Of a stretch of DNA of 64,000 nt, positions 35,008-44,028 are shown one piece after another. The stretch is from Palsa-1392 sp963819975 (GTDB lineage: Bacteria > Verrucomicrobiota > Verrucomicrobiia > Chthoniobacterales > UBA10450), in assembly GCA_963819975.1 (NCBI GenBank), contig CAWFYE010000002.1, positions 372,001 through 436,000 on the forward strand, given 5' to 3'. The first letter of the stretch is position 1. Every line of letters begins with the position of its first letter. The translations under genes were made by a program, and so were the position numbers. The notes below the pieces were generated by a model. The model was not told the origin of the DNA. It was given only the letters and a program-made list of their open reading frames with translations, and ran no database searches.

Positions 35008-37650
35008 ATGCGATTTCTCTTCTGCGCCGTTTTTCTCTTTTTCGTCCTCGCTCCCGTGCACGCCGAATCCAAATTCGATTTCGCCATGACCCCGGGGAAA
35101 CTGCCAAAAGAAGTCCGGCCGACCGAATACGCCATCCGGATCGTTCCGAACCTCGAGGACCTGACTTTTACCGGCTCGGAGACGGTCAAGTTATCGGCTG
35201 AAAAACCGGTCACCGAGCTCATCCTCAACGCGCTCGAGATGGAAATCGCTTCCGCCTCGGTCGACGGCGAGGAGCTCCCCAAAAAGTCGATCGTCCTCAA
35301 CCGTAAAGAAGAAACGCTGACCCTGACTTTGCCTAACGAGATGGCGGTGGGCGAGCACGAGATCGCGCTCAAGTTTAGCGGCAAAATCAACGCCCAGGGG
35401 CAGGGTCTTTTCTTCGCCCGCTACCAGGAGCAGGGAACGAACGAGAAGAAGATCATGCTCGGCACGCAGTTCGAGGCGACCGATGCGCGCCGGATGTTTC
35501 CCTGCTGGGACGAGCCGAGCTTTCGGGCCAGGTTTCAACTCTCCGCCGTCGTTCCGGAAAAGTTTCTCGCCGTTTCCAACATGCCGGTGGAAGGGGAGAC
35601 AACGGTTGAAGGCGGCAAGGAAGTGCGCTTCGCCATGTCGCCCTCGATGTCGAGCTATCTCGTCGTCCTCTGCGCGGGCGAACTCGATTCGATCGAAGCA
35701 GAACAGGACGGCGTAAAACTCCGTGTCATCGCGACGAAGGGAAAGGCGGAGATGGGTCGTTATGCGCTGGAGAGTGAGGCCAGGATTCTTCATTACTTCA
35801 ATGAATATTTCGGGGTGCCCTATCCGCTCCCGAAGCTAGATCTCATCGCGATCCCGGGCGGATTTGGCGGAGCGATGGAGAACTGGGGCGGGATCACTTA
35901 TTACGAGTCGGTCCTGCTCTTTGATCCGAAAAATTCCTCGACCGAAACCAAGCAATCGATTTTCGCCGTTATCGCGCACGAGATGGCGCATCAATGGTTT
36001 GGCGACCTTGTCACGATGGCGTGGTGGGACAACCTCTGGCTGAATGAAGGTTTCGCCTCCTGGATGGGATCGAAATGTACCGATCGGTTCAACCCGGAAT
36101 GGAACGAATGGCTGCGCCGCGTCGTGTCGCCCAATCCGACTCGCCGCATTGGTTTCCCGAAAGACGTTGCGATGCAGGCCGACGCCCGTTCCACCACCCA
36201 TCCGGTGCAGCAACCGATCGAGACCGAGGCGGAAGCGAACAGCGCTTTCGACGAAATCACCTACAAGAAGGGCCAGTCGATCATTCGCATGCTGGAGAGT
36301 TTTCTCGGCGAAGAGGTCTTTCGCGACGGCATCCGCAAATACATCGCGGCGCACAAATATTCGAATACCACTACGGCAGATCTTTGGGAGGCCCTGACCG
36401 AAGTCTCGGGCAAACCGGTCGGAGAAATCGCGCCCGGCTGGACGGAACAGCCCGGCTTTCCAGTCGTGAAGGTGGAGCGGAAGGAGAACACGATCCAACT
36501 CACGCAGGAACGTTTTACGGTTCACTTCCCCGATCCGCCTGCGCTCCAATGGCAGATCCCGCTCACTTACGTCACCCAGAACCAGCCGGCGACAAACGGC
36601 TTTCTCCTCCGCGACAAGAGCGCGCCCCTGCCTAACGAGTTGCCTAACGATAAGGCAATCAAGTTCAATCTCGGGGACGCCGGCTATTATCGTATCCAGT
36701 ACGACAACGCCTCTTGGAATTTGCTCCTCGCGCAGCTCCCTCACCTCTCGGAGGCCGACCGGGTCAACCTGCTAATCGACGCCTGGGCGCTGGTCGAGGC
36801 CGACCGCGAACCGCTTTCGCACTATCTTGGCCTGCTCGACCCGGTGCTGAACGACGATCAACTCGCGGTCTACGACCAGATCATCGACACCTTTACTTTC
36901 CTCAATCGGTTGCTCGCGGGCGACCCGATCCGGCCGCGTTTCCAGCAATACGCCCGCGCTCTCTTGCGGCCCGCCTTCGATCGCGTCGGCTGGGAAGCGA
37001 AGCCGGGCGAGAAATCGACAACTGCCTCTCTCCGGGCCTCGCTCATCCGCGGACTTGGAGTCCTAAACGATTCTGATGTCATCGCAGGATGCCGCTCCCG
37101 CTTCGATGGTTTCCTCTCCGATCCATCGAGCATCTCGCCCGATCTGCGCCCGGCCATTTTCTCGGTTGTCGGTCGTTATGCCGATTCCCCGACATGGGAA
37201 AAGTTACACCGCCTCGGATTGAAAACGAACAGCGCCGAAGAGAAACAATATCTTTACGAAGCCCTCGCGAGCGCGATCGAGCCGCGCCTCATTCAACGCA
37301 CGATTGCAATCGCTTTGACCGACGAATTGCCAACCAGTCGCGCGGCCGCGCTTCTCCCGCTCGCGGCGCGGCGCGGCGAACATCCGGAACTGGTCTGGAA
37401 ATACGCGCAGGAAAACATGAAGGCGCTCCTCGCGAAACAGGATGCCCTCGGGGTCAACAGTTACGCCGCGGGTCTCTTCACCTTTTTCTCGAATCCGAAG
37501 GATGCCGCAACGCTCGAGCGCTACGCGAAAACAAATTTGCCGCCATCTTCCGCTCCGTCGGTCGCGAAAGCGGTCGATGAGATTGGTTTCCGGGCGGAAT
37601 TCAAGCAGCGGCTGGTGCCGCAATTGAATGCGGAAATCGAGGCGTTGTAG
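35008..37650 (+). CDS. Exported M1-family zinc aminopeptidase
   Basis: An 880-residue aminopeptidase N-type enzyme with a signal peptide (MRFLFCAVFLFFVLAPVHA). The exopeptidase motif GAMEN is at residues 288-292; the zinc site HEMAH is at 324-328 with distal Glu347 (LNEGF), giving ligands His324, His328 and Glu347. A large C-terminal helical domain of about 330 residues follows (ERAP1-C-like, with TNSAEEKQYLYEALASA). It removes N-terminal residues from peptides, probably in the periplasm. The gene is complete and lies downstream of the sigma/anti-sigma operon. Confidence 0.93.
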   Translation: MRFLFCAVFLFFVLAPVHAESKFDFAMTPGKLPKEVRPTEYAIRIVPNLEDLTFTGSETVKLSAEKPVTELILNALEMEIASASVDGEELPKKSIVLNRKEETLTLTLPNEMAVGEHEIALKFSGKINAQGQGLFFARYQEQGTNEKKIMLGTQFEATDARRMFPCWDEPSFRARFQLSAVVPEKFLAVSNMPVEGETTVEGGKEVRFAMSPSMSSYLVVLCAGELDSIEAEQDGVKLRVIATKGKAEMGRYALESEARILHYFNEYFGVPYPLPKLDLIAIPGGFGGAMENWGGITYYESVLLFDPKNSSTETKQSIFAVIAHEMAHQWFGDLVTMAWWDNLWLNEGFASWMGSKCTDRFNPEWNEWLRRVVSPNPTRRIGFPKDVAMQADARSTTHPVQQPIETEAEANSAFDEITYKKGQSIIRMLESFLGEEVFRDGIRKYIAAHKYSNTTTADLWEALTEVSGKPVGEIAPGWTEQPGFPVVKVERKENTIQLTQERFTVHFPDPPALQWQIPLTYVTQNQPATNGFLLRDKSAPLPNELPNDKAIKFNLGDAGYYRIQYDNASWNLLLAQLPHLSEADRVNLLIDAWALVEADREPLSHYLGLLDPVLNDDQLAVYDQIIDTFTFLNRLLAGDPIRPRFQQYARALLRPAFDRVGWEAKPGEKSTTASLRASLIRGLGVLNDSDVIAGCRSRFDGFLSDPSSISPDLRPAIFSVVGRYADSPTWEKLHRLGLKTNSAEEKQYLYEALASAIEPRLIQRTIAIALTDELPTSRAAALLPLAARRGEHPELVWKYAQENMKALLAKQDALGVNSYAAGLFTFFSNPKDAATLERYAKTNLPPSSAPSVAKAVDEIGFRAEFKQRLVPQLNAEIEAL

Positions 37651-37676
37651 CCCCTGGGTTGGTGACTAATATCCCG

Positions 37677-37695
37677 CGCTTCGCAGAGCGAAGCG
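37677..37695. terminator. Hairpin, family A repeat copy, between convergent genes
   Basis: CGCTTCGC-AGA-GCGAAGCG is a perfect 8-bp stem with a 3-base loop. It sits between the converging ends of the M1 aminopeptidase and alkaline-phosphatase-like genes and may end both transcripts. It matches the palindrome at 12435-12453 except for one stem pair. Confidence 0.55.
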
Positions 37696-37696
37696 T

Positions 37697-38974
37697 CTAG
37701 AACTGGCCGGTGATGATTTTGAAAATCACCGTGTTGTCTAAAAAACCGTGGAGGACTTCAGTCCCCGGGCCGCGTCCGGCGGCGAGGACATCGTTCACGG
37801 TATTGCGGGCTTCTGGAGCGTAGACAGCAGCGGGCTCCTGCAATCTCGCGGGAGCGACAGGGCCTTCTCCCGGCGGATCGGGCTCTCCTTCGGAATCCGG
37901 AGGCGGGAGCGTGCCGCGGGTGTCGGTTCCGTTAGGCCCGGTCGCCCAGGTGACCGCGGGCTCGCCTGAGGAATTTACGCCAAGCAGGGCGACGCCGCTG
38001 TCGCGTCGGAAGGGCGTGCCGTTGAGCGAGAGCCCTCCGATCCCAAGGTTTCCCGCGACCATGATCGTAGAATTTTCTCCCATGTAACTGCTCGCGATCG
38101 CGATCGCCCGGTCCAGCTCAATCGTTTCCGCGAGGGTGCGTTCGCCGTGATTTTCGCGCGCCGCGGTCCGCATGAGAGCGGCGTCGACGATGAGCAGATA
38201 ACCGCCGGTGTTCCACTGCAGGAGTTCGATCGCGCGCCGCGTCATGTCGGCGAGCGCCGGCTGCTCGCTGCTGGCGGCGATCTCGTTGCCGAAAGCCATC
38301 TCGCGATCGCTGAAAAGCCCGAGCAAGCGCGGACGGCGCCATTGCGGGATGTTTTCCAACTCCGCCTTTGTCCGGACGATTTCGTAACCGTTGCGCCGCA
38401 TCTCCAGGACGAGGTCGCGGCCATCGGTCCGCTCTCCGCCTTTTGCTTCCGGGAGAAAACTCGAGCTGCCACCGCCGAGCACGATGTCGATCTTCTCTTT
38501 GTCCGCCAACTGTTGTGCGAGATCGACCGCGCCTTTGCCGGTCGCATAAAAAGCGGCCGCCGTCGGATTGGCTAGGCGGCCATTTGTGACCAGCCCGACG
38601 GCGCGCCCTTTCTCGCGTGCCAGATCGATCATGCTGGTCAGCTGCTTGTCGTTAGGCCCGACGCCTAGGCTGCGATTGTTCACTTTCACACCGGTCGCCA
38701 GGGTGGTGGCCGCGGCGGCTTCATCGGGGACGGCGAAGTCCTGCGAATAATTGGAAAGCAGCGCGACCGCAGGGAGCGACTCGAGTGCGAGATGGGCGTT
38801 AGCGCCCCCGGCGTAGAGGCGGGTCGCGGCGACGCGGTCAGGAGTCAATCCCTCCCCGATGAAAAGCACGATCCCGAAAGGCTTTTGCACCACCCAGTGG
38901 CGGAAATAGAGGACGCCGAGCGCGAGAAAGACCAGCAAGCAAATGAGAGCCAGGATCTGGTTGCGCCATTTCAT
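37697..38974 (-). CDS. Alkaline-phosphatase-fold protein with lost active site (pseudoenzyme)
   Basis: A 425-residue protein with one N-terminal membrane anchor (ILALICLLVFLALGVLYF). The fold is that of alkaline phosphatase: IVLFIGEGLTPDRVAATR, then VPDEAAAATTLATGVKVNN, then VLGGGSSSFLP. The residues needed for catalysis are replaced. The metal Asp of F-I-G-D-G is Glu41, the nucleophile Ser of D-S-A is Glu85, the D-H-x-x-H metal site is ALMRTA and the D-H-x-T-G-G block reads VAGNLGIGG. The C-terminus has a Pro/Gly-rich insert. It probably binds a partner or ligand without hydrolysis. ATG 38974 begins the anchor. Confidence 0.75.
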   Translation of the reverse strand: MKWRNQILALICLLVFLALGVLYFRHWVVQKPFGIVLFIGEGLTPDRVAATRLYAGGANAHLALESLPAVALLSNYSQDFAVPDEAAAATTLATGVKVNNRSLGVGPNDKQLTSMIDLAREKGRAVGLVTNGRLANPTAAAFYATGKGAVDLAQQLADKEKIDIVLGGGSSSFLPEAKGGERTDGRDLVLEMRRNGYEIVRTKAELENIPQWRRPRLLGLFSDREMAFGNEIAASSEQPALADMTRRAIELLQWNTGGYLLIVDAALMRTAARENHGERTLAETIELDRAIAIASSYMGENSTIMVAGNLGIGGLSLNGTPFRRDSGVALLGVNSSGEPAVTWATGPNGTDTRGTLPPPDSEGEPDPPGEGPVAPARLQEPAAVYAPEARNTVNDVLAAGRGPGTEVLHGFLDNTVIFKIITGQF

Positions 38975-39067
38975 CCATCGATAGAGCGAAGCGCGGGGCC
39001 GATTGTCAATCCTGCACCCGCGGGAAATCGCTTGAGGCGAGGGACGCACGCCGGGAGAGTACCACCT

Positions 39068-40600
39068 ATGGCAAAGCCGGTCGTTTTAGTTATCCGCGAC
39101 GGATGGGGCATCAATCCCGGAGGAAAAGCGGAGCGGGAAAGGAATGGCGACGCGACACTGCTCGCGCAGACACCGTTCCACGACCAGCTTTACCAGGACT
39201 ATCCCTGCGCCACGCTGAGCGCGAGCGGCGAGGATGTCGGGCTTCCGGAGGGGCAAATGGGCAATTCCGAGGTCGGCCATCTGAATCTCGGGGCGGGGCG
39301 AATCGTTTATCAGGATCTGACCCGGATTAACAAGGCGATCAAAGACGGCGAGCTGCAGCAAAATGAAGTTTTGCGGGAAGCGTTCCAGAAGGCGAAAAGC
39401 GGCCGGCTGCATTTTATCGGTTTGGTTTCGGATGGCGGCGTGCACAGCCATTGCCTTCATCTCCTTGCTCTGGCCGCGGCGGCCAAGGTAGCGGGCGTCG
39501 AGCAAATTCTCGTGCACGCGATCACCGATGGCCGCGACGCTTCGCCGACCGGCGGAGCCGATTACCTGAAGACTTGCGCGGTGCAGTTGGCGCAGAGCGG
39601 GGCGCGCATCATCACGGTCGTTGGGCGCTACTTCGCGATGGACCGTGACCGGCGATGGGACCGGACGAAACTGGCCTGGGACGCGATCGTGCTCGGGCGC
39701 GGAGAGATTTGCGAGGATCAGCCGTCGGCCGCGGTCAGTCGGCACTATGCGGCGGGCAAGACGGATGAATTCATGCCATCGCTGATTTTTTCCGAGCCTG
39801 ACGAGCAGCGGATCCACGACGGTGACACGGTTGTCTTTTTCAACTTCCGGGCCGACCGCGCGCGGCAGCTTTCGCAGGCTTTCCTCTTCCAGGATTTCGA
39901 CTGCTTTGAGCGTGAAGTCTGGCCGCGGGTCCACTACGTCACGCTGACGGAGTACGACGTCACCTACGATTGTCCAAATGTCTTCGGCCCGCAGTCGCTC
40001 AAGAACATTCTCGATGACGTGGTCAGCGAGGCGGGGAAGAAACAGTTGCGGATCGCGGAGACGGAGAAGTATCCGCACGTCACTTATTTTTTTAACGGTG
40101 GGGTGGAAAAGGCGGCGCCGGGGGAAGACCGCAAGATCATTCCGTCGCCCAAGGTTGCGACCTACGATCTGCAGCCGGAAATGAGCGCGATCGAGGTGAC
40201 CGACGAAGTAATCAGCCGGCTCGATCAATACGATCTTGTCATTCTGAACTACGCCAATCCCGACATGGTCGGGCACACCGGGGTGGTGGAGGCAGGCGTC
40301 AAAGCAGTGGAAACGATCGATGCCTGTGTCGCACGGCTCGTGCCGGCTGTATTATCGTTAAGCGGTAAGCTTCTCCTGACCGCTGATCACGGAAACTGCG
40401 AGCTGATGCGCAATCCGGATGGCTCGCCTAATACCGCGCACACGACCAACCTGGTCCACCTGATCTATGTCGCGGCCGATGCGAAGAATTTCCGACTTGA
40501 GAACGGCATCCTGGCGGATATCGCGCCGACGCTGCTTTTCCTGCTCGGTTTGCCGAAACCTGCGGAGATGACGGGGCATAATCTTCTGGAAGCCCGCTGA
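39068..40600 (+). CDS. gpmI: 2,3-bisphosphoglycerate-independent phosphoglycerate mutase
   Basis: A 510-residue glycolytic enzyme that interconverts 3- and 2-phosphoglycerate with two metal ions. VVLVIRDGWGIN gives the first metal Asp (residue 11). GQMGNSEVGHLNLGAGR carries the catalytic Ser67, and HAITDGRDASP, NFRADRARQL and LTADHGNCE follow in order. ATG 39068 fits the family start; the frame is open further upstream without family-like sequence. It is divergent from the alkaline-phosphatase-like gene, which belongs to the same superfamily. Confidence 0.95.
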   Translation: MAKPVVLVIRDGWGINPGGKAERERNGDATLLAQTPFHDQLYQDYPCATLSASGEDVGLPEGQMGNSEVGHLNLGAGRIVYQDLTRINKAIKDGELQQNEVLREAFQKAKSGRLHFIGLVSDGGVHSHCLHLLALAAAAKVAGVEQILVHAITDGRDASPTGGADYLKTCAVQLAQSGARIITVVGRYFAMDRDRRWDRTKLAWDAIVLGRGEICEDQPSAAVSRHYAAGKTDEFMPSLIFSEPDEQRIHDGDTVVFFNFRADRARQLSQAFLFQDFDCFEREVWPRVHYVTLTEYDVTYDCPNVFGPQSLKNILDDVVSEAGKKQLRIAETEKYPHVTYFFNGGVEKAAPGEDRKIIPSPKVATYDLQPEMSAIEVTDEVISRLDQYDLVILNYANPDMVGHTGVVEAGVKAVETIDACVARLVPAVLSLSGKLLLTADHGNCELMRNPDGSPNTAHTTNLVHLIYVAADAKNFRLENGILADIAPTLLFLLGLPKPAEMTGHNLLEAR

Positions 40601-40604
40601 CCGA

Positions 40605-40623
40605 GTCAGGCAAGATGCCTGAC
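40605..40623. terminator. Stem-loop between gpmI and hflC
   Basis: GTCAGGCA-AGA-TGCCTGAC, a perfect 8-bp stem with a 3-base loop, lies 4 bases after the gpmI stop, in the gap between converging genes. It could end gpmI transcription; there is no clear T run after it. Confidence 0.5.
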
Positions 40624-40652
40624 CACCCTGTCGCCGGCTCACCTTGCGTTCG

Positions 40653-41684
40653 TTAGGGCCGGAGCGGCGTTTGGGGCGACGGTTTGCCAATCCCCTTCAG
40701 CAAGTTGCCGAAATCGGTCTCCGTCGAGATGACCGCAGTCGTATCACGAGCGAAAGCGGCCCGCGCCACTTCCAGCCGGCGGACAAATGAATAGAGGCTC
40801 TGCGCTTCGGCCGAATTATAGGCCTCGGAATAAATCCGCGCCGCCTCGGCATCGGCTTCGCCTTCGATCTTCAGCGCTTTGCGTGTGGCGGACGATTGGA
40901 TGTTGGCGACGTCGCTCTCTTTTTGACCGTTGATGTTGGCCGCTTCGCCGCGGCCTTCGGAGCGGAATTTCGAAGCGATCTGGTGGCGCTCGCTCGACAT
41001 TCGCTCGATAATTTTCTCCGCCACCGCCGGATTGTATTTGCTCCGCTTGAAACGCTCGTCGAGCAACTCGATGCCGAACCCTTCGATCTTCTGTCGAGCG
41101 CGTTCCGTGATTTGTTGCTCGATCGCGCTCCGCCCGAGTTCGATGTCGGGCAGATTGCTCGGCAGGATGGTGCCGGACTTTTCCAGCTCTTCGTCGCGCA
41201 CCGGTCGCCGTCCTTTCGTGACCCGCACGATCTCGACCAGATCGTTCGAGGCGACGGCGGTCCGTGTCTCGCTCCCGAGGATGTCGTCGAGGCGGGAGAG
41301 AGCGCTGCGCTCGTCGTTCAGGCGATTGTAGTAGAGGAGCGGGTCGCTGATCCGCCAGCGTGCGAAACAATCCACGATGAGATAGAGCTTGTCTTTCGTC
41401 GGCGTCTCGGTGGGCGGTCCGTCCCAGGCAAGGATACGGTTGTCAAATCGGTGGACGGTATCGATGAACGGAACCTTGAACTTCAGTCCCGGCGTTTTTT
41501 CCTCCCGGATGGCTTTGCCGAAGCGAGTGACGATCGCGCTCTCGTATTGGTGGACAGTGAAAAGAAGCGCGCCCCATTTCAGAGCCGTGAGGAGGAAGAT
41601 GAGGCCGATGATCGCGAGCACCGGGTTCTGCATGAAACCGACGAAGCGAGTGGAGAAATGCGAACGGTAGATGTCGTTAGCCAT
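40653..41684 (-). CDS. hflC: HflC, band-7/SPFH subunit of the HflKC complex
   Basis: A 343-residue protein with one N-terminal membrane helix (VLAIIGLIFLLTALKWGALLF). The SPFH domain follows with VHQYESAIVTRFGKAIREEKTPGLKFKVPF, a well-conserved block, and later LDERFKRSKYNPAVAEKIIERMSSERHQIASKFRSEGRGEAA, a coiled-coil in which the K-x-x-x-x-P and E-R region is typical of HflC. HflKC modulates the FtsH protease at the inner membrane. The start lies two bases after the stop of hflK, so both are in one operon. Confidence 0.93.
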   Translation of the reverse strand: MANDIYRSHFSTRFVGFMQNPVLAIIGLIFLLTALKWGALLFTVHQYESAIVTRFGKAIREEKTPGLKFKVPFIDTVHRFDNRILAWDGPPTETPTKDKLYLIVDCFARWRISDPLLYYNRLNDERSALSRLDDILGSETRTAVASNDLVEIVRVTKGRRPVRDEELEKSGTILPSNLPDIELGRSAIEQQITERARQKIEGFGIELLDERFKRSKYNPAVAEKIIERMSSERHQIASKFRSEGRGEAANINGQKESDVANIQSSATRKALKIEGEADAEAARIYSEAYNSAEAQSLYSFVRRLEVARAAFARDTTAVISTETDFGNLLKGIGKPSPQTPLRP

Positions 41685-41686
41685 GG

Positions 41687-42698
41687 TCAGGGTTGCGGTG
41701 CGGGAGGAGGCGTCGGCGCCATCAGCGGCAGCGTCTGCAGGACGCCTTTGATGCTGTCGTCGACGATGACCTTACGATCGAGCGAGGGCAGGATGGACTC
41801 CATCGATTCAAAATAAAGTCGCTGCCGCGTGATCTCGGGCGCTTTCGAGGTACTCAGCGAGCAAGAGGGAAAACTTTTCCGTATCGCCTTTCGCGCCATT
41901 GACCCGGCGAAAAGCGTAGGCTTCGGCCTGTTTCTCGCGCTCTTTCCCTTGGCCACGCGCGTTTGGCACCGCGTCATTGTAGATCGCCCACGCCTGGTTG
42001 ATCGCGGTCTGCTTTTCCTGCTGCGCCTGGTTCACTTCATTAAATGCCGCCTGCACCGCGGGTGGGGGACGCACCGTCGCGAGCTGCACCTGTTGGATCT
42101 CCAATCCGAGTTCGTATTCGCTCGATAACTTTGCCAGTCGTCCCAGTGCCGCGATCTCGATATCGTGGCGGCCGATCGTGAGCACTTCATCGACCGTGCG
42201 GTCGCCGATAACCTCGCGCATCACGCTTTCCGAGAGGTCGCGAAGGGTCTTTTCCGGTTCGCGCGCGCCGAAGAGATACTGTTTCGGGTCGGTGATCCGG
42301 TATTGCACGACCCAGGGAACGAGAGCTGTGTTGAGATCGCCCGTGATCATCGTCTCCGTATCCTCGGGAGCTTCGTCGCCTTGGAATTCGTTCGTCGCCT
42401 GCGGCGTCGTGAACCCAAACTCCAATTTTAACAAGCGCTGGGTCGGAACGAGGAGGATCTCATCGACGTAGGGAATGGCGTAAGCGAGGCCGGGCCCTTC
42501 CGTGCTGTGGTAGGCGCCGAAGCGGAGTTTGATCCCGACCGAGTTAGTCGGGATGGAAACGAATCCAAAGAGGAGCGAGAGCAACGTGATGATGATCCCG
42601 ATGAAACCGATCAGGCCGAGCACGAAGCGAAAAGGCCGGAAGTGAAACCCCGGTGGGAACGGGGAGGCGGAAGATCCGGATGAAGGCGTAATTTGCAT
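41687..42698 (-). pseudogene. hflK: HflK, band-7/SPFH subunit, frameshifted near its C-terminus
   Basis: From ATG 42698 the protein has a membrane helix (LGLIGFIGIIITLLSLLFGF), then the SPFH domain with PTNSVGIKLRFG, GPGLAYAIPYVDEILLVPTQRL and TGDLNTALVPWVVQYRITDPKQYLF, and a coiled-coil (NEVNQAQQEKQTAINQAW). The frame ends early at 41808 after EKFSLLLAEYLESARD. The normal C-terminus, KAPEITRQRLYFESMESIL and then LDRKVIVDDS, continues in the next frame to 41687, two bases from hflC. One extra base near 41848 explains this. The gene is either broken at its tail or mis-assembled; the truncated form would lack about 40 residues. Confidence 0.8.
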
Positions 42699-42779
42699 CG
42701 AGAGAAAGAGAACTGCGCGGAAGCATAACACATCGCGCAAGCTTCGGAACCCGTCTGGACTGGACGGCGGGTGTTAAGC

Positions 42780-43553
42780 CTACCGCGTTGACGCCTCCGC
42801 TGGGGGCAAATCGGCCTTCTGCCGAATCGCCTGCGGTCGCGGGAAGGCGGCCAGCGCAGTCCGAATGTCGCCATAAAGTCCTTCGGTCCAGGCCGGCGCC
42901 TCCGGCGGCGCGGCGAATGCGCGCACCCGAAAATCCACCGGACTAATGACGAGCGGGACCTCGCGCGTCTCGGTCAGCGCCGCGACGACGAACAAATCTT
43001 CCGCGCCTTCGTCGCCAACCGCGAGACAGCCTCTCGAGCGCGCGCCGCCGTGGATCATGATGTCGGTTCCGGGCTCGGTCCGGCCTTCGCGCGCGGCTTG
43101 CGCCAAATCGAAATCGTTTGGGTAACTGACTCGAAGCGAAAGGTGATAGTGGCTGTTGGGATTCAAGAGCACGATGCAATAAACGCCTTCCGGAACCTGC
43201 CGATCGCCTTCGCGCAACTTCGGGCCGAGTCGGCCGCTCGCCGCGAGGACGTCGTATTCGCGGATGAACCGCAACGGTTCGCCTTCATTAGCGGCCCAAA
43301 GTTCCAGCTTCCGCTCTTCCTTGAGTGCGACCAAGGCCGTCCGCGAGGGCGGGTAAGCCACGCCAGCCTGCTGGAAGTGGGGCGCGAAACGTTTCCGCAC
43401 GGGCTCGCCGAATTCCACTAACCGATCCTGAATCGTCTTTAATGCCACGGGCGTCTCGTTAGGCTTGGATTCTTGCTCTCGCTCCCGAAGCCAAAGCAAC
43501 GCGGCCGCTCCCGCTCCGCCAACAATCAGGAAAATGAAAGCAGTCTTGCGCAT
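42780..43553 (-). CDS. Exported YkuD-type L,D-transpeptidase / murein-modifying enzyme
   Basis: A 257-residue protein with an N-terminal anchor (TAFIFLIVGGAGAAALLWL). The catalytic domain has REGDRQVPEGVY, then PNSHYHLSLRVSYPN, then TDIMIHGGARSRGCLAVG with His168 and Cys176. This is the arrangement of the ErfK/YbiS/YcfS/YafK branch, where proteins of this length resemble YafK, which releases Braun lipoprotein from peptidoglycan. ATG 43553 is preferred because it begins the hydrophobic anchor. It stands 81 bases downstream of nothing coding in the same direction except the broken small gene at 43696. Confidence 0.82.
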   Translation of the reverse strand: MRKTAFIFLIVGGAGAAALLWLREREQESKPNETPVALKTIQDRLVEFGEPVRKRFAPHFQQAGVAYPPSRTALVALKEERKLELWAANEGEPLRFIREYDVLAASGRLGPKLREGDRQVPEGVYCIVLLNPNSHYHLSLRVSYPNDFDLAQAAREGRTEPGTDIMIHGGARSRGCLAVGDEGAEDLFVVAALTETREVPLVISPVDFRVRAFAAPPEAPAWTEGLYGDIRTALAAFPRPQAIRQKADLPPAEASTR

Positions 43554-43695
43554 GTCGGAAGGCTTGCGGAGTACATGGTCATAGAGTGCCCGGGTCCTCC
43601 GCGCTCGCAAGTCCGGGCGCGCCCGTCTCGAAAGACGACGTGTTTACTCTCGTGACGAGGTTGCACTTCATCGCAGGAGATGTGTGCGTTTGACG

Positions 43696-43961
43696 CGCTA
43701 TTCCACCTCGAACTCGAGGCCGCCGACCCAGCGCGCGATGGGTTGTAAAGCGCGGAGCTAATAATGCCGATTGAGAAGCCCATCACGGCGTAGAGATCGC
43801 CGCGGCCAGCGCAGCGCGACGGGCTGAGCCTGCTCGGCGAAAGCGCCGAAGATGGCTGCGAGGGCAAAGAAGGCAGGAAGATCAAGCCCATGCAGCCGTA
43901 GAGGATGGCGAAGATTTTCCCCCGCCTGGCGCGGGCCAATGGGTTTGAGGCGGTGAGTCAT
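43696..43961 (-). pseudogene. Remnant of a small membrane-protein gene, several frame changes
   Basis: From ATG 43961 the frame reads MTHRLKPIGPRQAG, then switches to KIFAILYGCMGLIFL, then FFALAAIFGAFAEQAQ, then LYAVMGFSIGIISSALYN, and ends in a fourth segment ARWVGGLEFEVE with a stop at 43696. Each piece is in a different frame from its neighbour. Joined, they make a protein of about 85 residues with two membrane segments, a family that I recall from other Verrucomicrobia but cannot name. Three or more indels in 260 bases mean real decay is likelier here than a single assembly error. Confidence 0.6.
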
Positions 43962-44028
43962 AGGCGGGCGAGTCTGGCGATCGCAGCAACGGTAGAAGCC
44001 CGAACCGGCGCTCGGTTCGAAAGCGGAT

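Noticed and set aside
43526..43939. 137-codon minus frame as one intact gene
   Set aside because: It mixes fragments of several frames of one decayed membrane protein and runs into unrelated sequence.
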